Shown: positions 19,600 to 30,830, counted from the first letter of the stretch. The stretch is 36,550 nt of DNA from Gnetum montanum (GCA_015680685.1 MNCI01018262.1:113739-150288); one strand, 5' to 3'. A program made the numbers and translations. The notes: generated from the letters alone by a model not told the origin.

Positions 19600-20935
19600 A
19601 AATGATATCAAGTATCATATCATATGTTCAACAATTAAGTCTAAAACAACGAAATAGGTTTTGAAGGGCATTTTTATTTTTCATAGGATGCACCCTTACA
19701 TCAATTATTATGGGCAAAGATCTCTCCCATCCTTTTAAGATTCAAATATCAATTTTGTAATATACTTACAAAAAAACATTGATAGTTTTAAAATAATTTT
19801 TAATGTTAATTTATGGGTATTTTAGTAATTTAAAATTAAATTTTATAACTAGTTTTTTAAAATAATAAAAATATAAGTAAATTGTTAATATTAAAATATA
19901 TGGATTGGATAGTGTACATAAAGATTAATTTCAATAGTTTTAATTTACTTTGGAACATAATGTATTTTAGGACTTATTTGTTCTAGTTAAAAGATTAACA
20001 CTAACACTTCTTAGGAAGGCATTTGTAAAGATATTCTTCATTGAAGAAGGGTAGTTTTTAAGTTAAGACTTCATACATAGGTACTACATTTTATTGGCCA
20101 ATAAAAAGATCTTTGAAGGGCAATACATTTTGCAAATTTTAAGTTGGATCATGTGTACATCCTACAATTGATGTTGATGTTAAAAAATCAAGAAAAACAA
20201 TTTATTTATTACCAAAGAAGACAATCCTCTTTGAATAATTGTTACATCATCTTTAACATTTATTGTTGAACTTAAAAAAACAAAAAATTTGATGGAGTAA
20301 TTGAAAGCTTTTGCAAAAGCTAAAATATTTTTAAAAACTACATACAATAGAAAATAGTGGCATATATTTTAGATCACTGCTTAAACTTTACATTAATCAT
20401 CTTTGATATTAATTATAAGTTGCCTTTCAATATTATTTCAAGATAAGAATAGATTTGCTGAATGAGCAAGGTTTGGACTCATCAGTACTTCCTATACTAT
20501 AGCTGAAAACATTTACAAAAGCTTTTTATCCTTTTAGGTTTTTTTATTTACATTTGCTCAACATTTTTTTTACTGGTAGCATTAAATTGATTTTTCTTAT
20601 CATCGTCAATTTCATAATGTTTTCCCTATGCTTTAACATGTTTTTGTTTACCACAACTTATTTCTTGAGGAGTAAAAGATACACAATAGTTAGAAGGATT
20701 ATAATATGTAATTGGTTAATTACAAGTTTTACAATTACCCTAATTCCCTTTCCAAAGCTTGCAATACCAATTCCCTTTTATAATACTAATTCCCTTTTAT
20801 ACTTGAGAATAAGTGAAGTCTAGAAATGAATTCTATATGGTTAAGGGACTAACATGAACGTCAAAATTTAGAATCTACTTGTAAATAATCAATGCTACAT
20901 ACTTATGTATAAGTTGAGCTTTCTTTACAATTGTA
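19600..20935. other. AT-rich intergenic, no gene seen
   Basis: Very AT-rich, with short chance open frames only. An 89-codon open frame at 20554-20823 has hydrophobic AT-driven composition and no recognisable motif. It may hold unrecognisable parts of the LINE found at 21220-21660. Confidence 0.4.
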
Positions 20936-21020
20936 GGTTAGCTAGTTGGCTCACATGCTTTGCACCCCTACAATACTAGGTTTGAAGCTTAACCTAGTCT
21001 CTTCTCAAAAAACAAGAAAA
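20936..21020 (+). mobile_element. Possible tRNA-derived SINE fragment
   Basis: GGTTAGCTAGTTGGCTCACA resembles a Pol III A box, and TAGGTTTGAAGC about 30 bp further resembles a decayed B box. A-rich sequence (AAAAAACAAGAAAAG) follows. No target duplication was identified. Confidence 0.35.
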
Positions 21021-21219
21021 GAAAAAAGGTTGAGCTTTCCTCATCATAATCATTACCATATTAACCTTGTTCCAACAACATATGGTCACCTAATTTTCAG
21101 TGCACCAACTTTTTTTTTTTAATAGATTCATATGTTGTTCATGCCTCTTTTGTGCAACCTAGGACCATATAAGAAAATATAGCAAACCTAATATAAAATT
21201 TTCTCTTTAATTTTATTGG

Positions 21220-21660
21220 AATTTGCACCATGTAAAACCCTATTATCCTATTTTTATTTTAACCATCATGCTTCAATATTAATTTTTATATCTTTATCAA
21301 TTTCACTATCTAATTGGAGCAATGATCCTAAATAGTGAAACTGTTTATTCAAAAAGATTTTTTGCTTTAAATTATGACATCTATTTCACCATTATTTAAG
21401 TCCTTATTGAAATTACATTCCATATATTCAGATTTATAATCTGCAGATTTTAATCTTTTAAATTCTAAAGCATATTTCCACTTTTCCATTTTAAAAGCAA
21501 TATTTTCTGGAGATATACACAAAGACAATATCATCTATAAATGGCTCACATGAAAAAAATTTCCTTTTATATTTCCTTTATTAATTAATTCATAACAATA
21601 ACAAATTGGTATGGACCAAGTCTCAGAATGCAGAATCAAATGTCATTCCAGTAATCATAT
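21220..21660 (-). mobile_element. LINE relic, RTE-like reverse transcriptase fragment
   Basis: On the minus strand, in broken frames, FIDDIVF (21541-21524) corresponds to the FADD catalytic motif of non-LTR reverse transcriptases, with Ala replaced by Ile. It is followed by a W-x-x-ALEF...SEYMECNF segment (about 21480-21420) and YLGSLLQLDSEIDKDI (about 21338-21290). This order and spacing match the RTE/BovB-like plant family, whose proteins read FADDIVL...TEYMEC...YLGS-x-x-Q-x-DGEI-x-x-D. Several stops and frame breaks show an old, dead copy. Confidence 0.65.
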
Positions 21661-21773
21661 TTAGATTTTCTATTCTAAATTTCTTCCCTAATTATCCAGT
21701 ATGAAGAATAGTAGAGATAATTCGAGCTTCCCTGGTTTAATGAAAATTCCAGCCATAGATTACTGCTACTACA

Positions 21774-22816
21774 ATTACCTTGCAACACAAATACAATCTC
21801 TTATTTTTTGTTTTTATTTTTGTTTTGTTTTCTTTCCTATTTTTGTCTCTGCCCTGTAACGATTCCCTGGTGGTTCCTTTAAAGCAAAAATCCCCACTTA
21901 TGCTGAAACTTGCATATACCAAAGCAAACTGCTCAGAGCTGGTCAATTAAAATTTAAAAACGACTCTGGAGGGGAACACTACGTTGTGGGCACAAATCTG
22001 TAAATCATCTTAGATAATGAGCAGAAAGTCTTGCCAAGCAACTTCCATTTGCAGTTAGTAACATGATTAATTAATCATTACACTGCTGCTATGGGCCAGT
22101 CACATGGAAAGCTGTTTTTACAACTCAGCTTATTTTCACAGCTTGTTGCAGTGACAATGTACAAGATGAGCTGAAGCTTAGAGCAACATGATAGTTTTAC
22201 AGATCCATGAGTATAATTTTAAAATTCTCTTTCTTTGAATGATTTTGTAGAATCAAAGTATTGCCCACATTAAATAATGCACAGAAACCAAAAAACTGCC
22301 TAACTCCCTGCTCTTTGTTCAGCCATGAACAATGTTTATCACAGCTCTCCTTACAAGTTGTCATGGTAGTTACAGCTCAAGTTTTGCACATGTGACTGGC
22401 CCAGGAGAATGTCTCTTTCCAGTCTCCACCCAATGCATTCATGATAGGAATCATTGTTTACTGCTGTTGCTTGTGAATCTGGTGTTTCTGCGCTTGCCTG
22501 CTGCCATGTCTGCTGCTAAAGGTAGTGTACCTCTCTCACAATTCTCAAAGTTCAAATGTATTAACCATGCCTCTTGGGTTACAGATCTATTATATCATTA
22601 TATCATTATCGTTCATCATGTGGCAAATTGGAAAATGTCTCCTGACAGGAATGCAGGCTGAGCTGTCTTGTCCCTAATCATTCAACCTATTTAACTGTCT
22701 CTACTCACTCTTGTTCTGTGGATTCAAGGATTTATAGGCTCCGAGTCCTGTGATTCCTGAAAGCAGAAGAAGAAGACTTCTAAGCATTTCTTTGTGAGAA
22801 CTGTGAAAGCTCAGCA
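21774..22816 (+). promoter_or_regulatory. Conserved upstream block of PADRE gene G2, split by a MITE-like insertion
   Basis: The blocks parallel G1: CAATTACCTTG (21774), CACTACGTTGTGGGCAC (21977-21993, where the GTCGGC core is changed to GTGGGC), CCAAGCAACTT, TTAATTAATCAT (22069 on), then a 312-bp insertion (22092-22403), then GTGAATCTGGTGTTTCTGCG...CTGCCATGTCTGCTGCTAA and the AGAAGAAGAAG stretch before the start. The block probably contains promoter and 5' UTR. Confidence 0.55.
22092..22403. mobile_element. MITE-like element with 15-bp terminal inverted repeats
   Basis: TGGGCCAGTCACATG (22092-22106) and its exact reverse complement CATGTGACTGGCCCA (22389-22403) bound a 312-bp non-coding segment that is absent from the G1 and G3 upstream regions. 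No clear target duplication was found, so the superfamily is not assigned. Confidence 0.55.
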
Positions 22817-23359
22817 ATGGGTATGTGTGTGTCTGCATGTGCAGTTGTGGGTAAATCAGAAACAGCAGCAATTCTCATTCTCTGCAACAGAGATGCTGTT
22901 TCTGTGGTAGAAACTGGGTTTGTCAAATACAAACAGAGAGTCACTGCAGCAGAGGCCGTGATAGAGAATGTTGCAAAGGGGCAGGAAGAGTGCTGTATTT
23001 GCAGTTGGGAAAGCATCCAAGTTGGGCAAATGATGGGTGAGTTAAAGCCATGGCAATGCCTGGAAGTAGGAGAAATTTACTTTCTGTTACCACGCAGAAA
23101 GCTCAGATTTCAGATCACAATTGAAGATATGTCATCTCTTGTGCTTAAGGCCGCTTCAGCTCTCAAATCCCTACCATATACTCTACTGCCGTTGTCATAC
23201 CATGAGGATGGTAATAGTGACGGAAATGAACAAATCATGCATTTCAGAGATGAGGCTAGATTTGAGAAAGAAGATTATGGGATGGGAACGGGGTACCCAA
23301 AAAAACAGAGGAGGTCTTTTGAGTCCACACCAAAGTCTGAAGAAACAGTCTCGGTGTAG
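22817..23359 (+). CDS. PADRE/DUF4228 family protein G2, late frameshift
   Basis: A 180-residue open frame very similar to G1. It begins MGMCVSACAVVG (myristoylation/palmitoylation signature) and keeps CICSWESIQVG (60-70) and LEVGEIYFLLPRRKLRF (82-98), the DUF4228 hallmark. Near 23316-23320 it has TCTTTT where G1 has TCTTT. This single extra T shifts the frame after about residue 167, so the conserved C-terminal W-x-x-HLETIVE element is lost. That element is still readable in the next frame up to 23405. The domain core is intact, so the protein could still be made, but loss of the C-terminal element suggests reduced function or early pseudogenisation. An assembly or sequencing error in the T run is possible. 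Confidence 0.8.
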   Translation: MGMCVSACAVVGKSETAAILILCNRDAVSVVETGFVKYKQRVTAAEAVIENVAKGQEECCICSWESIQVGQMMGELKPWQCLEVGEIYFLLPRRKLRFQITIEDMSSLVLKAASALKSLPYTLLPLSYHEDGNSDGNEQIMHFRDEARFEKEDYGMGTGYPKKQRRSFESTPKSEETVSV

Positions 23360-24701
23360 ATCCAGATGGACATCTCATCTGGAAACCATAGTAGAATTTG
23401 CGTAAATTGGATATCAGCTATGTCTTCATTTCAGAAGGATTTTTGTACAGACGGAATTAATCCTTTATCAATACAGTCTGGAAATTTTCCTTCTCTGATG
23501 CAATTTTGCTTTACTTTTGCTAGGGACATCCTCAAATTTGAAGCGTTAGTACTTAATATCCTTCCGCAACCTACGAATGAAAGAAGCATTATAAAAATAA
23601 TAAATGTACCATATTGACTTGTTCCAAAAATACATACCAGCAAATTGGGCTTAGAAAGTTGAATCAAGATCAAACAAATTGGTTCCTTGGAGTTAGCATT
23701 GTACGCACATTCTTTTGCTAATTTGGTCCAAACTATGATCAGATTAGAACAGTTAAACTAATGGTCTGTAAAAGCACTAATCAGAATGTATTTTAGTTGG
23801 ATTGTTAAGTATTGGACGTCTAATAGATACAACGGCATTCAACAATAACACTTTACTTTTGTTCTGACCAGCCAAACTGTTTGATATTCACTGTAGAAAC
23901 ATATCCACATTTAGAATAATATTTGGGCATTAAGAATTGAATGTGTGTTTGATAAAAGGTTCCACTTCGAATTATTGGTAACAACATTTGTAAGCTTGAC
24001 ATAATTACCCCTGAGAGGTATGTATATTTGATTATTTCTTGCACGTTCGAAATACCATCATGCTGTAATCTTTTACGAACTGAATTCTTGGATTCGAAAG
24101 CATTGCATTAAAGAATAAACTGCAAAGAAATAAGAAAGATTGCACAAGTTTTGGTTTAAATAAAAAAACAGATCGTAGATTGTCAAATAACTGATCATCT
24201 GTAAGGTATTTTATTGCACTTGGTTAAAACTTACATTTTCATTTATCATGCATATTAAACATTAAATGAAATGGTTTGATGCATCTAGAAATCAGGTAAC
24301 AACATCAACATGGCGGAGTTAGTTTGACTTCCTTAAGTACCTTAGTTATTAATTAGCCTTTGTTTCTCAGGAGGTGACCCGACTGTAGAAAAATAGGAAT
24401 TTATAGTAAAACTGACATTCAATTTTTACTTGTAACTCTCGGGTTCACCTTATAGAACTGTGTTACTTCATACCTCAGTGATGCTCGTCACTGATACTTA
24501 ACATGTGCCCTGGTTTCCAGTTCTTACCACTCAAAAAACATGGAGGCAAATTTTAATTCATTGTATTGTGTTCCAATTAAATACCATCCTTGGTTGGTTC
24601 CACGGTATGAGATTCCTGTCCTGTGCTCCTTGGAAGGACGGCATAGGATTTGTAAAAAGCCCCCTAACAGAGTATACAATTGAAATTGATTCCAAACATA
24701 C
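23360..24701. other. Intergenic, no gene seen
   Basis: The first 160 bp are 3' flank shared with G1 and G3 (AGAAGGATTTTTGTACAGACG and following). The remainder is AT-rich with no recognised gene or repeat. Confidence 0.45.
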
Positions 24702-24767
24702 TAGAACTTCTTTTACCTTTGCTCAACCAAAAATTAGAACTTCTTTTACCTTTGCTCAACCAAAAAT
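24702..24767. repeat. Two-copy tandem repeat, 33-bp unit
   Basis: A unit starting TAGAACTTCTTTTACC and ending CTCAACCAAAAAT occurs twice without change, just left of the second tRNA gene. The similar single-copy block left of tRNA copy 1 (13850-13885) supports common origin of the flanks. Confidence 0.85.
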
Positions 24768-24856
24768 TCACTCGAGGCTTGTCAAAACGTTTGTTTACAT
24801 GATTGGTGGGGAAATCTGAAAAATCCCAGGAATAACGAGTGTCTGCTAAAACCGAT

Positions 24857-24927
24857 TGCGCATCCGGGGAATCGAACCCCGGTCAGTACCGTGGGAGGGT
24901 ACTATGATACCACTACACCAGATGCGC
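24857..24927 (-). tRNA. tRNA-Gly (CCC), copy 2
   Basis: Identical over the 70-nt body to copy 1 at 13934-14004: acceptor GCGCATC/GATGCGC, anticodon loop CTCCCAC (CCC), T arm with TTCGATT, discriminator A. On the minus strand TTTT (24851-24848) follows five bases after the discriminator and fits a Pol III terminator. The surrounding sequence is only partly similar to copy 1, so identity of the tRNA body points to selection or gene conversion. Confidence 0.95.
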
Positions 24928-26094
24928 GCATATGGATTCTGTTTTCCAACAAATAATTGACTTCATTTTTATAGTTCGTTCGCCATATTTCTGCATTGGT
25001 CGCAACCGGACCTTCCTAGAATTCTCTGAACGAGTTTCAGAAAGAAAACATGTCCAGGGTTAGAGAAAGTTTGAGGCTTTTCAGGTTAAAAAAAAGGAAG
25101 TTTGATCCGTTTCGGAAAGAAAGCTAGAAAGCCCAAGTAAATGGCAAACTGTGATTGCTCGTTACAGTTAATTATTATCGTTAAGGTAGATGTGCAAAAG
25201 CTTAACATGAAATTTCAGCCTGATTGGCTTCATAAGACTGGGAACTGGAACAAAGCATTGATCAATCCTCTGCATTTGCAGTGGTAAGTGCATAAAAAAG
25301 GGACAAATTTCTGAGTCTATCATACCGACAAAAACTGGTTTATTTGCTGTTGGGACACGCTTTAGGCATGTCCATGCTCCAACGTTATTAGTGGCCTTCT
25401 GAAAATGTTTTTGCCACCTACATACCTTTTAAGAACGGTGGATCGTACTGCAAATTCTAATAAATTAAATAAATGAGACTTTAATTGAAATTTTATCAAG
25501 TTTGAACACTACAAATACACATGCTATGAGTCTCTAAAATAGCATTAAGAAAATATTTAGAAACAAATCAATTAAATTTGCAATTGTAATGTTTCATTTA
25601 CCTGTAATGTGCTATAATGCAAAAGATTGCAGGAAAAATGTTGTTGGTGACCCTTAATACTCAGGCCAAAACACATCAAACCCAAAAGTTGATATAACAA
25701 TAGTAAGAATTAAACATTAAACAAAATTAAATCAAAGCATTGGCTGCCAATGTTTCTAAAATAAATTTCATTATCCAAAATGATGCCACATACCAAAGTT
25801 AGATTAAAACAGAAAAGTAGAGTTAGGCCTACAGTAAAGATGGGCAAGTACAAGTTTACACAGGTAAATCAAAGGACATTCAAAATACAAAATACTTCCT
25901 GAACATTATAGTTTAGAAATTATATCAAACTTGCTAACTTAAAGCAAAAACTAAAAATTTCTAATTTTTATTCTAATCATAAGCTTTTCCACCTACTCAT
26001 TGCAATTACTTGTTTCACCTACCAGATAAAAAAACAAAAACAAAAAGTCAATCCAAATGATTGGGTAAGTAAAATAAACTAGAAGTACTCCCTT
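24928..26094. other. Intergenic, duplicated tRNA flank
   Basis: No gene was seen. The segments 25028-25060 and 25473-25507 resemble 14083-14113 and 14656-14690, to the right of tRNA copy 1. The remainder is AT-rich. Confidence 0.45.
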
Positions 26095-26186
26095 GAAGGT
26101 TTTGGAACCAAGAATCAGGGCTAAACAGCCATGCACAAGGGAAGGTTTTGGAACCAAGAATCAGGGCTAAACAGCCATGCACAAGG
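26095..26186. repeat. Two-copy tandem repeat, 46-bp unit
   Basis: The unit GAAGGTTTTGGAACC...CATGCACAAGG occurs at 26095-26140 and 26141-26186 with no difference, which indicates a recent local duplication. Confidence 0.9.
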
Positions 26187-26952
26187 GTTAAAAACAGTTA
26201 AGACCGAACACGCAATAGAGGCTGCAAACTGTTTTCTTTGTCGACACTTTAGGTTTACGAAACAAGGTTCTATTAACATTGCAATTTTATATCTAAATTA
26301 ATTTTAATTTTTTATGCTTCTCTCCCCCTATTTTACAGATGTACATTTTATTAGCATGCTTCCTAGACAAGTCCGCTCAAAGTTCCCAAGCAAATACGTG
26401 TACATAAAAAGTTTACATGAAAATTTTCTCATGCTTAATTCATTTGTTATGGGTGGTTTTGGAAACTGTGCAAGATTCCAGATTCCATCTGTGCATTAAA
26501 ATACATTTTTAAAAATAGCTACTCATGTAATTTGTCGAATAATTGCGATCTATTAGGGGCTTCCCGTTAAGGTTCAGTTGTACAACGCCGGAATTATTAT
26601 GTCCAATTTGTAAAGGAGGCGGTTTTGGAACATGTCTGCAAGGCAAAAATTGAAATCGAACTCCCATACAATTGTAGGTTACAAGGTAAATACACGTTTT
26701 CATCACTTGGGAGTTAAAATAAAACAGTTGGATTATCTGGCATGAATATTACATTTTAATTCGATGTGTTCTTAGGCTCCTCTTTGGGGAAGAGTTTAAG
26801 AGAATAAAGACTTCCTTACCACTTCCCAATGGGTGTTCTTACATTTTAGCGCCTATAAATATGGATAGATTCCACTCAAACAAATTATCTTTTCCTCTAA
26901 GCTTCTGAAATAAAATTGCCTGTTAGATCATCAACAATTTTAATCATATTCC
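26187..26952. other. Intergenic, no gene seen
   Basis: Only short chance open frames. No repeat was recognised. Confidence 0.4.
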
Positions 26953-27652
26953 AGGGCTCCAATTACCTTGTGTCTCAGATGTACCAAATATTGACAAGAT
27001 AATCCAATGTCATATTTGGGTATTCCTTACATGCTTGGCTTGATATGGCAGCTCTGCAACGATATGTTTCTAAGTAGAATCTCCATTCCAGGCGAAACCG
27101 GGCATGTACCAAACACCAGTACTGGTTCACACTTCACAGAAAGCATTTAAAATTTTTTTTGGAAGAGACAACGTGAGACATGGTAGATACTACGTTGTCG
27201 GCAGACATCTACGAGTCATTCTAGATGATCAGCAAATTGGATTTTAATTAATCAAGATCCTGCTGCTTTAAATCCCTGGAAGCAACCTGTGGATTCTCTC
27301 CAGTTGATCAATTTTGGATATGAATCACTGTTTACTGCAATTGTTAGGAATTTGGTGTTGATGCGCTTGTCTGCTTCCATGTCTGGTGCTAACACTCGTG
27401 TACCTTTCAGAATTCTTAGATTAAAAACATGAAATGGATCAGTTATACCTCTTGCGTTACAGATTTATATCACATTGTCAACCTTCATCCTTGTCAAATG
27501 TCTCCAGACTGAAATGCAGGCTGAGCTGTCCGTTCACCATCATGCACCTATGAAGGATCACCAAATGGTGTGGATTGATGGATTCCTGTCATTCCTGAAA
27601 CCTGAAGAGGACTGCTGAGCATTTCTCCGAAGAAATTTGTGAAAGATGAGTG
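26953..27652 (+). promoter_or_regulatory. Conserved upstream block of PADRE pseudogene G3
   Basis: It matches the G1 blocks in order: CCAATTACCTTG (about 26960), CTGGTTCACAC, TACTACGTTGTCGGCAG (27188-27204), GAGTCATTCTAGATGATCA, TTTTAATTAATCA, CTGCTGCTTTAAATCCC, ATGAATCACTGTTTACTGC, GGAATTTGGTGTTG...CATGTCTGGTGCTAA and a CTGAAGAGGACTGCTGAGCATT stretch before the start. Confidence 0.55.
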
Positions 27653-27801
27653 ATGGGTATGGGCGTATATCACCAACAACAGCAATTCTGATTATCTGCA
27701 ACAGACACGCTATTTCTAAGAGAAAAATTGAGTTTGTGGAAAAAAGACACTCACTGTACCAGACGTTAAAAGTTACGGGGCTAGAAGAGTGTTATATTTG
27801 C

Positions 27802-27972
27802 TTAGTGGTAAGAGTCTTGGTTTGGTAACTTAGGGGACAAGTTTAATTTCAATCAGTAGCACTGAGTTATAATTTTTTTAAAAAAAAATCCATAAAAGAA
27901 ATTCTGAAACTGTCCATATATCCAAAGTATCTCAAAGTATCTCAGTAGAGATAAGTAAAAAATTTCAATTTC
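27802..27972 (+). mobile_element. tRNA-derived SINE inserted in G3
   Basis: The 171-bp insertion is flanked by an 8-bp direct repeat ATATTTGC (27794-27801 and 27973-27980). The uninterrupted G1 has a single matching GTATTTGC. The insert begins TTAGTGGTAAGAGTC, like a Pol III A box, has a decayed B-box-like AAGTTTAATTTC about 35 bp on, and an A-rich run. Structure and length fit a plant SINE. Confidence 0.65.
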
Positions 27973-28035
27973 ATATTTGCACTTGAAAGAGTATCTAAGT
28001 TTGGCAAATGATGTTTGGAGAAATTCACTTTCTTA

Positions 28036-28604
28036 GTTTTTTTCTTTTCAAAACTATTCAAATCATACTAAATTCATCATTAGTTACAACTTACAATTTA
28101 TTTATTAAGAATTAGAGAATAAATAACATTACAGTTTAAACCAAATAATATAAAAAAAATACATTAAACACTAATTTTTAAAAAAATTCAAACAAACAAA
28201 AGACAAAATTACTACAAATGCAAAGGACTGCACATATTTTGTGATACCCGTGTCAAAACCCTGTACAATTCAGACACTTAACGCAACAATTTCATGCTTC
28301 TCTAAAAACGTTTCCAATACATTGTGCAGTTTTAAATGCCAAGTTTGAACTCTTTTTTACTTTTGTACATTCTCAAAATTGTATGGATTTCTTTCTCAAC
28401 TTCTAACCCGTTTCTTATCACAACATTGAACTTTACCATCACTCGTAAGTTTTGGTTGCCGTTAGTCTAATTCATTTCTCATTTTCTAATAACTATGATT
28501 TAAGCATAATGGAGGTTGCAACTTCATCTGAGACTTGTAGACAAGGCCATGTTATTGTTAGTAATAATAAACAAGGCTCAAATTTCATGTTAAGCTTAAC
28601 CTAA
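28036..28604. other. Second insertion or replacement inside G3
   Basis: About 570 bp of AT-rich sequence without homology to G1, G2 or G4 replace the part of the gene coding for the DUF4228 hallmark motif and the AASALKS segment. No terminal repeats, poly-A tail or target duplication were found, so it may be an insertion plus deletion. Nothing coding was seen in it. Confidence 0.5.
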
Positions 28605-28881
28605 TTCTGCTTTCAAATCCTTGCCGACTTCTCCACTGCCGTTGTCCTACCGTCGGTGCAAGTATAATGATAAAGAGGACCAGGTCATGCATTTCAGAGA
28701 GAAGGCTGGATTTGAGAAAGAACATTATGATATGAGAACAGGGTACCCAAAACAGGGGAAATCTTTAAGGCAACGCCAAAGTCCGGGGAAACAGTCTTGG
28801 TTTAGATCCCGATTAACATCTCATGTGGAAACCATAGTGTGTACATTGAATATCAACAATGTCTTCATTTTAGAAGGATAG

Positions 28882-30619
28882 TTGCAGCGACGGAACAAAT
28901 AACTTATCAATACCCTTCGGAAAATCTCCATCTCTTGTGCAATTTGGTTACTCTCTTTGCTATTTTGACCCTTTAATATAATTATGAAACTGATTTTTTA
29001 TTTATCTTTACTAGGATCTTATCTGACAGAAGGAAATTTAGGAAAATTTTCATTTTTTTTAATTTATTACCTGACCAATAGAATCATGTAACCTAGAATT
29101 TTCATGCTAAAGATCTAAGGTAACACTTCATTGTTATTATATAAGCTGCAAATAGAAGCAGTTTCATGAAAATATCTTATTAACTTATTACAAAGCCACA
29201 TACCAAACAATGCAAAGTTGCAAACTGTTTTCAGAGATTGGAATCCAGGCAACAGCAACCCAAAAGAAAAAAAAAACTGCATTGATGTTACCATTATACT
29301 TTCTTCCCTCCCAGGAATAGTTTAGTTAAATGATGGTTTAAAAAAGCAACACCTCAACACTGAAAGGCTTTTTGTTTTTTTGGTTTTTGATGAATTTTAT
29401 GCAGTTTTTTAATTTGCAATAAAGTGGTCGCTTATGATTAACACAAATCAGGCAACCAGTTAAAACACATGTACTGACATCTCAAAATATATGCCATATA
29501 TAGCACATAAATCATTCCTTGTGTTGCTTGTCTCTGCTCCGAAACAGTTGTCAATTATCCCTATCATTTGTTATATTTTATCTCTTGTTACTATCTCGAC
29601 ATTTTTTCATGACCGATATTTAGCCATATTCATTCTATTATGCTGCCTTTCATCTAAAATTCTTAGGAGACAAATTATGTACTCTGGATACTCTCTTAGC
29701 TAATTTTCCTCTGAAAATAACTTCTCCGAGAAGGAAAAACTTCAGGTAGAAATCTTTCGTTGCTATTTCGATGCCACCATCTTCCAGTAGTAAACTTCTT
29801 AGATAGGATGAAACACTGTCCTGATCATGTCAAATTTCTAATTCAACAATGAATGTAATTATTGTCTCATTCTTTCCCAGCATATTTACTAACAATGAAT
29901 GTAGACCTTAGTTATTTTGATCTAGGATGACCCACAATGCTCAAGCACAAGCAGCATATATATCTTTGCTGGTTTGTGCCTCAAAAATCCACTCATCTTA
30001 GTTTCTACACCAATTGATCATGTTTTATGTAGATAGTCTCCATGTATCGTATAACTTTGCCTTCCCATGCAGTGATGAACACTAAATTGATTGACAAGTT
30101 AATTAAATTACATAGATTGATTGCAGAGATAAAAATCACATCGAACAAACAAGGACATCCAAAAAGAATTATCGTTCTAATGAGGTATACAACTGTACAT
30201 CATCTGCCAAGTCTGTTCCAGCTCAAGCTAACATGAAAAAATTAAAAGGTGAACTGGAAACCACGGAAACTGATCTCTTTCCAACATATGAAAAATGTCC
30301 ACTCGAATTGAATTCATTCTGTTCATGATAATCTCCTTAAACTTCAGTTTCAACGGCCATTGTCAGAACTCAAATTCATTTGAGTCATCGACAAGACACT
30401 AAAGTTTACTTTCCTAGCGAATGCTCAATTTCATTTGAATGATCAACGAAGAACATGGGGTTGTCGGTTTCGGCAGAGAGCTTTCCAAATGTCTCTTGGT
30501 TATTAGTCTGCAAATATGATTGATTTTCCTCAAATGACAACCCTGCAACATGTTAGGACATTTCGAGGCAACCCAGAACCACATTTCCTAAATTTATCAA
30601 TCAGACCCAAACGACCTAC
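28882..30619. other. Intergenic, no gene seen
   Basis: The first 110 bp are G3 3' flank. The remainder is AT-rich, with chance open frames at 29491-29703, 30042-30236 and 30516-30707 that show no known motif or conservation within the window. A TTGTCGG motif near 30463 may be a remnant of the upstream block. Confidence 0.4.
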
Positions 30620-30830
30620 CAAGAGACAACCCAGAAACACATCTCTGAGAACCTTCCTCACAAATTCTAAAACAAATCCTTGTTTACATCAACCGATGCA
30701 AGGCTAAACAGCTCCCGGTTGTCATTGTCAGGGAATCTAGCGTTCCTGCTCTTGCCTGTTGCCGTGTCTTTCTGTTATTTGTCTCATTTGAATTCTTAAA
30801 CCATCTTCCCTGTGCCATCCCTGATATGAC
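30620..30830 (+). repeat. Upstream-block duplication before G4, copy 1
   Basis: ACCTACCAAGAGACAACC... CAGGGAATCTAGCGTTCCTGC...TTGCCGTGTCT resembles 31038-31260 (ACCTACCAAGAAACAACC... CAGGGAATCCAGTGTTTC). The two copies are about 430 bp apart. Both contain the GGGAATC-x-AG-x-GTT block typical of the PADRE upstream regions. Confidence 0.55.

Larger units (their letters stand above)
27653..28880 (+). pseudogene. PADRE/DUF4228 pseudogene G3
   Basis: The ATG equivalent to the G1 start is at 27653, but about 25 bp of the N-terminus (the MGxCxS region) is deleted with a frame change. The TTAILIICN codons that follow are read only in another frame, from an ATG at 27646. Homology is broken at 27802 by a SINE (to 27972) and resumes through a short segment (27973-28035, TTTGGCAAATGATG, GAAATTCACTTTCTT). 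It is then lost for about 570 bp, including the GEIYFLLP motif, and resumes at 28605 (TTCAAATCC...) with the C-terminal third, MHFREKAGFEKEHY to TSHVETIV. The normal stop is also lost. This is clearly a dead copy. The 3' flank remains similar to G2. Confidence 0.85.

Noticed and set aside
20554-20823. Hydrophobic 89-codon frame as a membrane protein
   Set aside because: Its composition follows from extreme AT content (Phe, Ile and Leu codons). There is no homologue or promoter evidence in the window.
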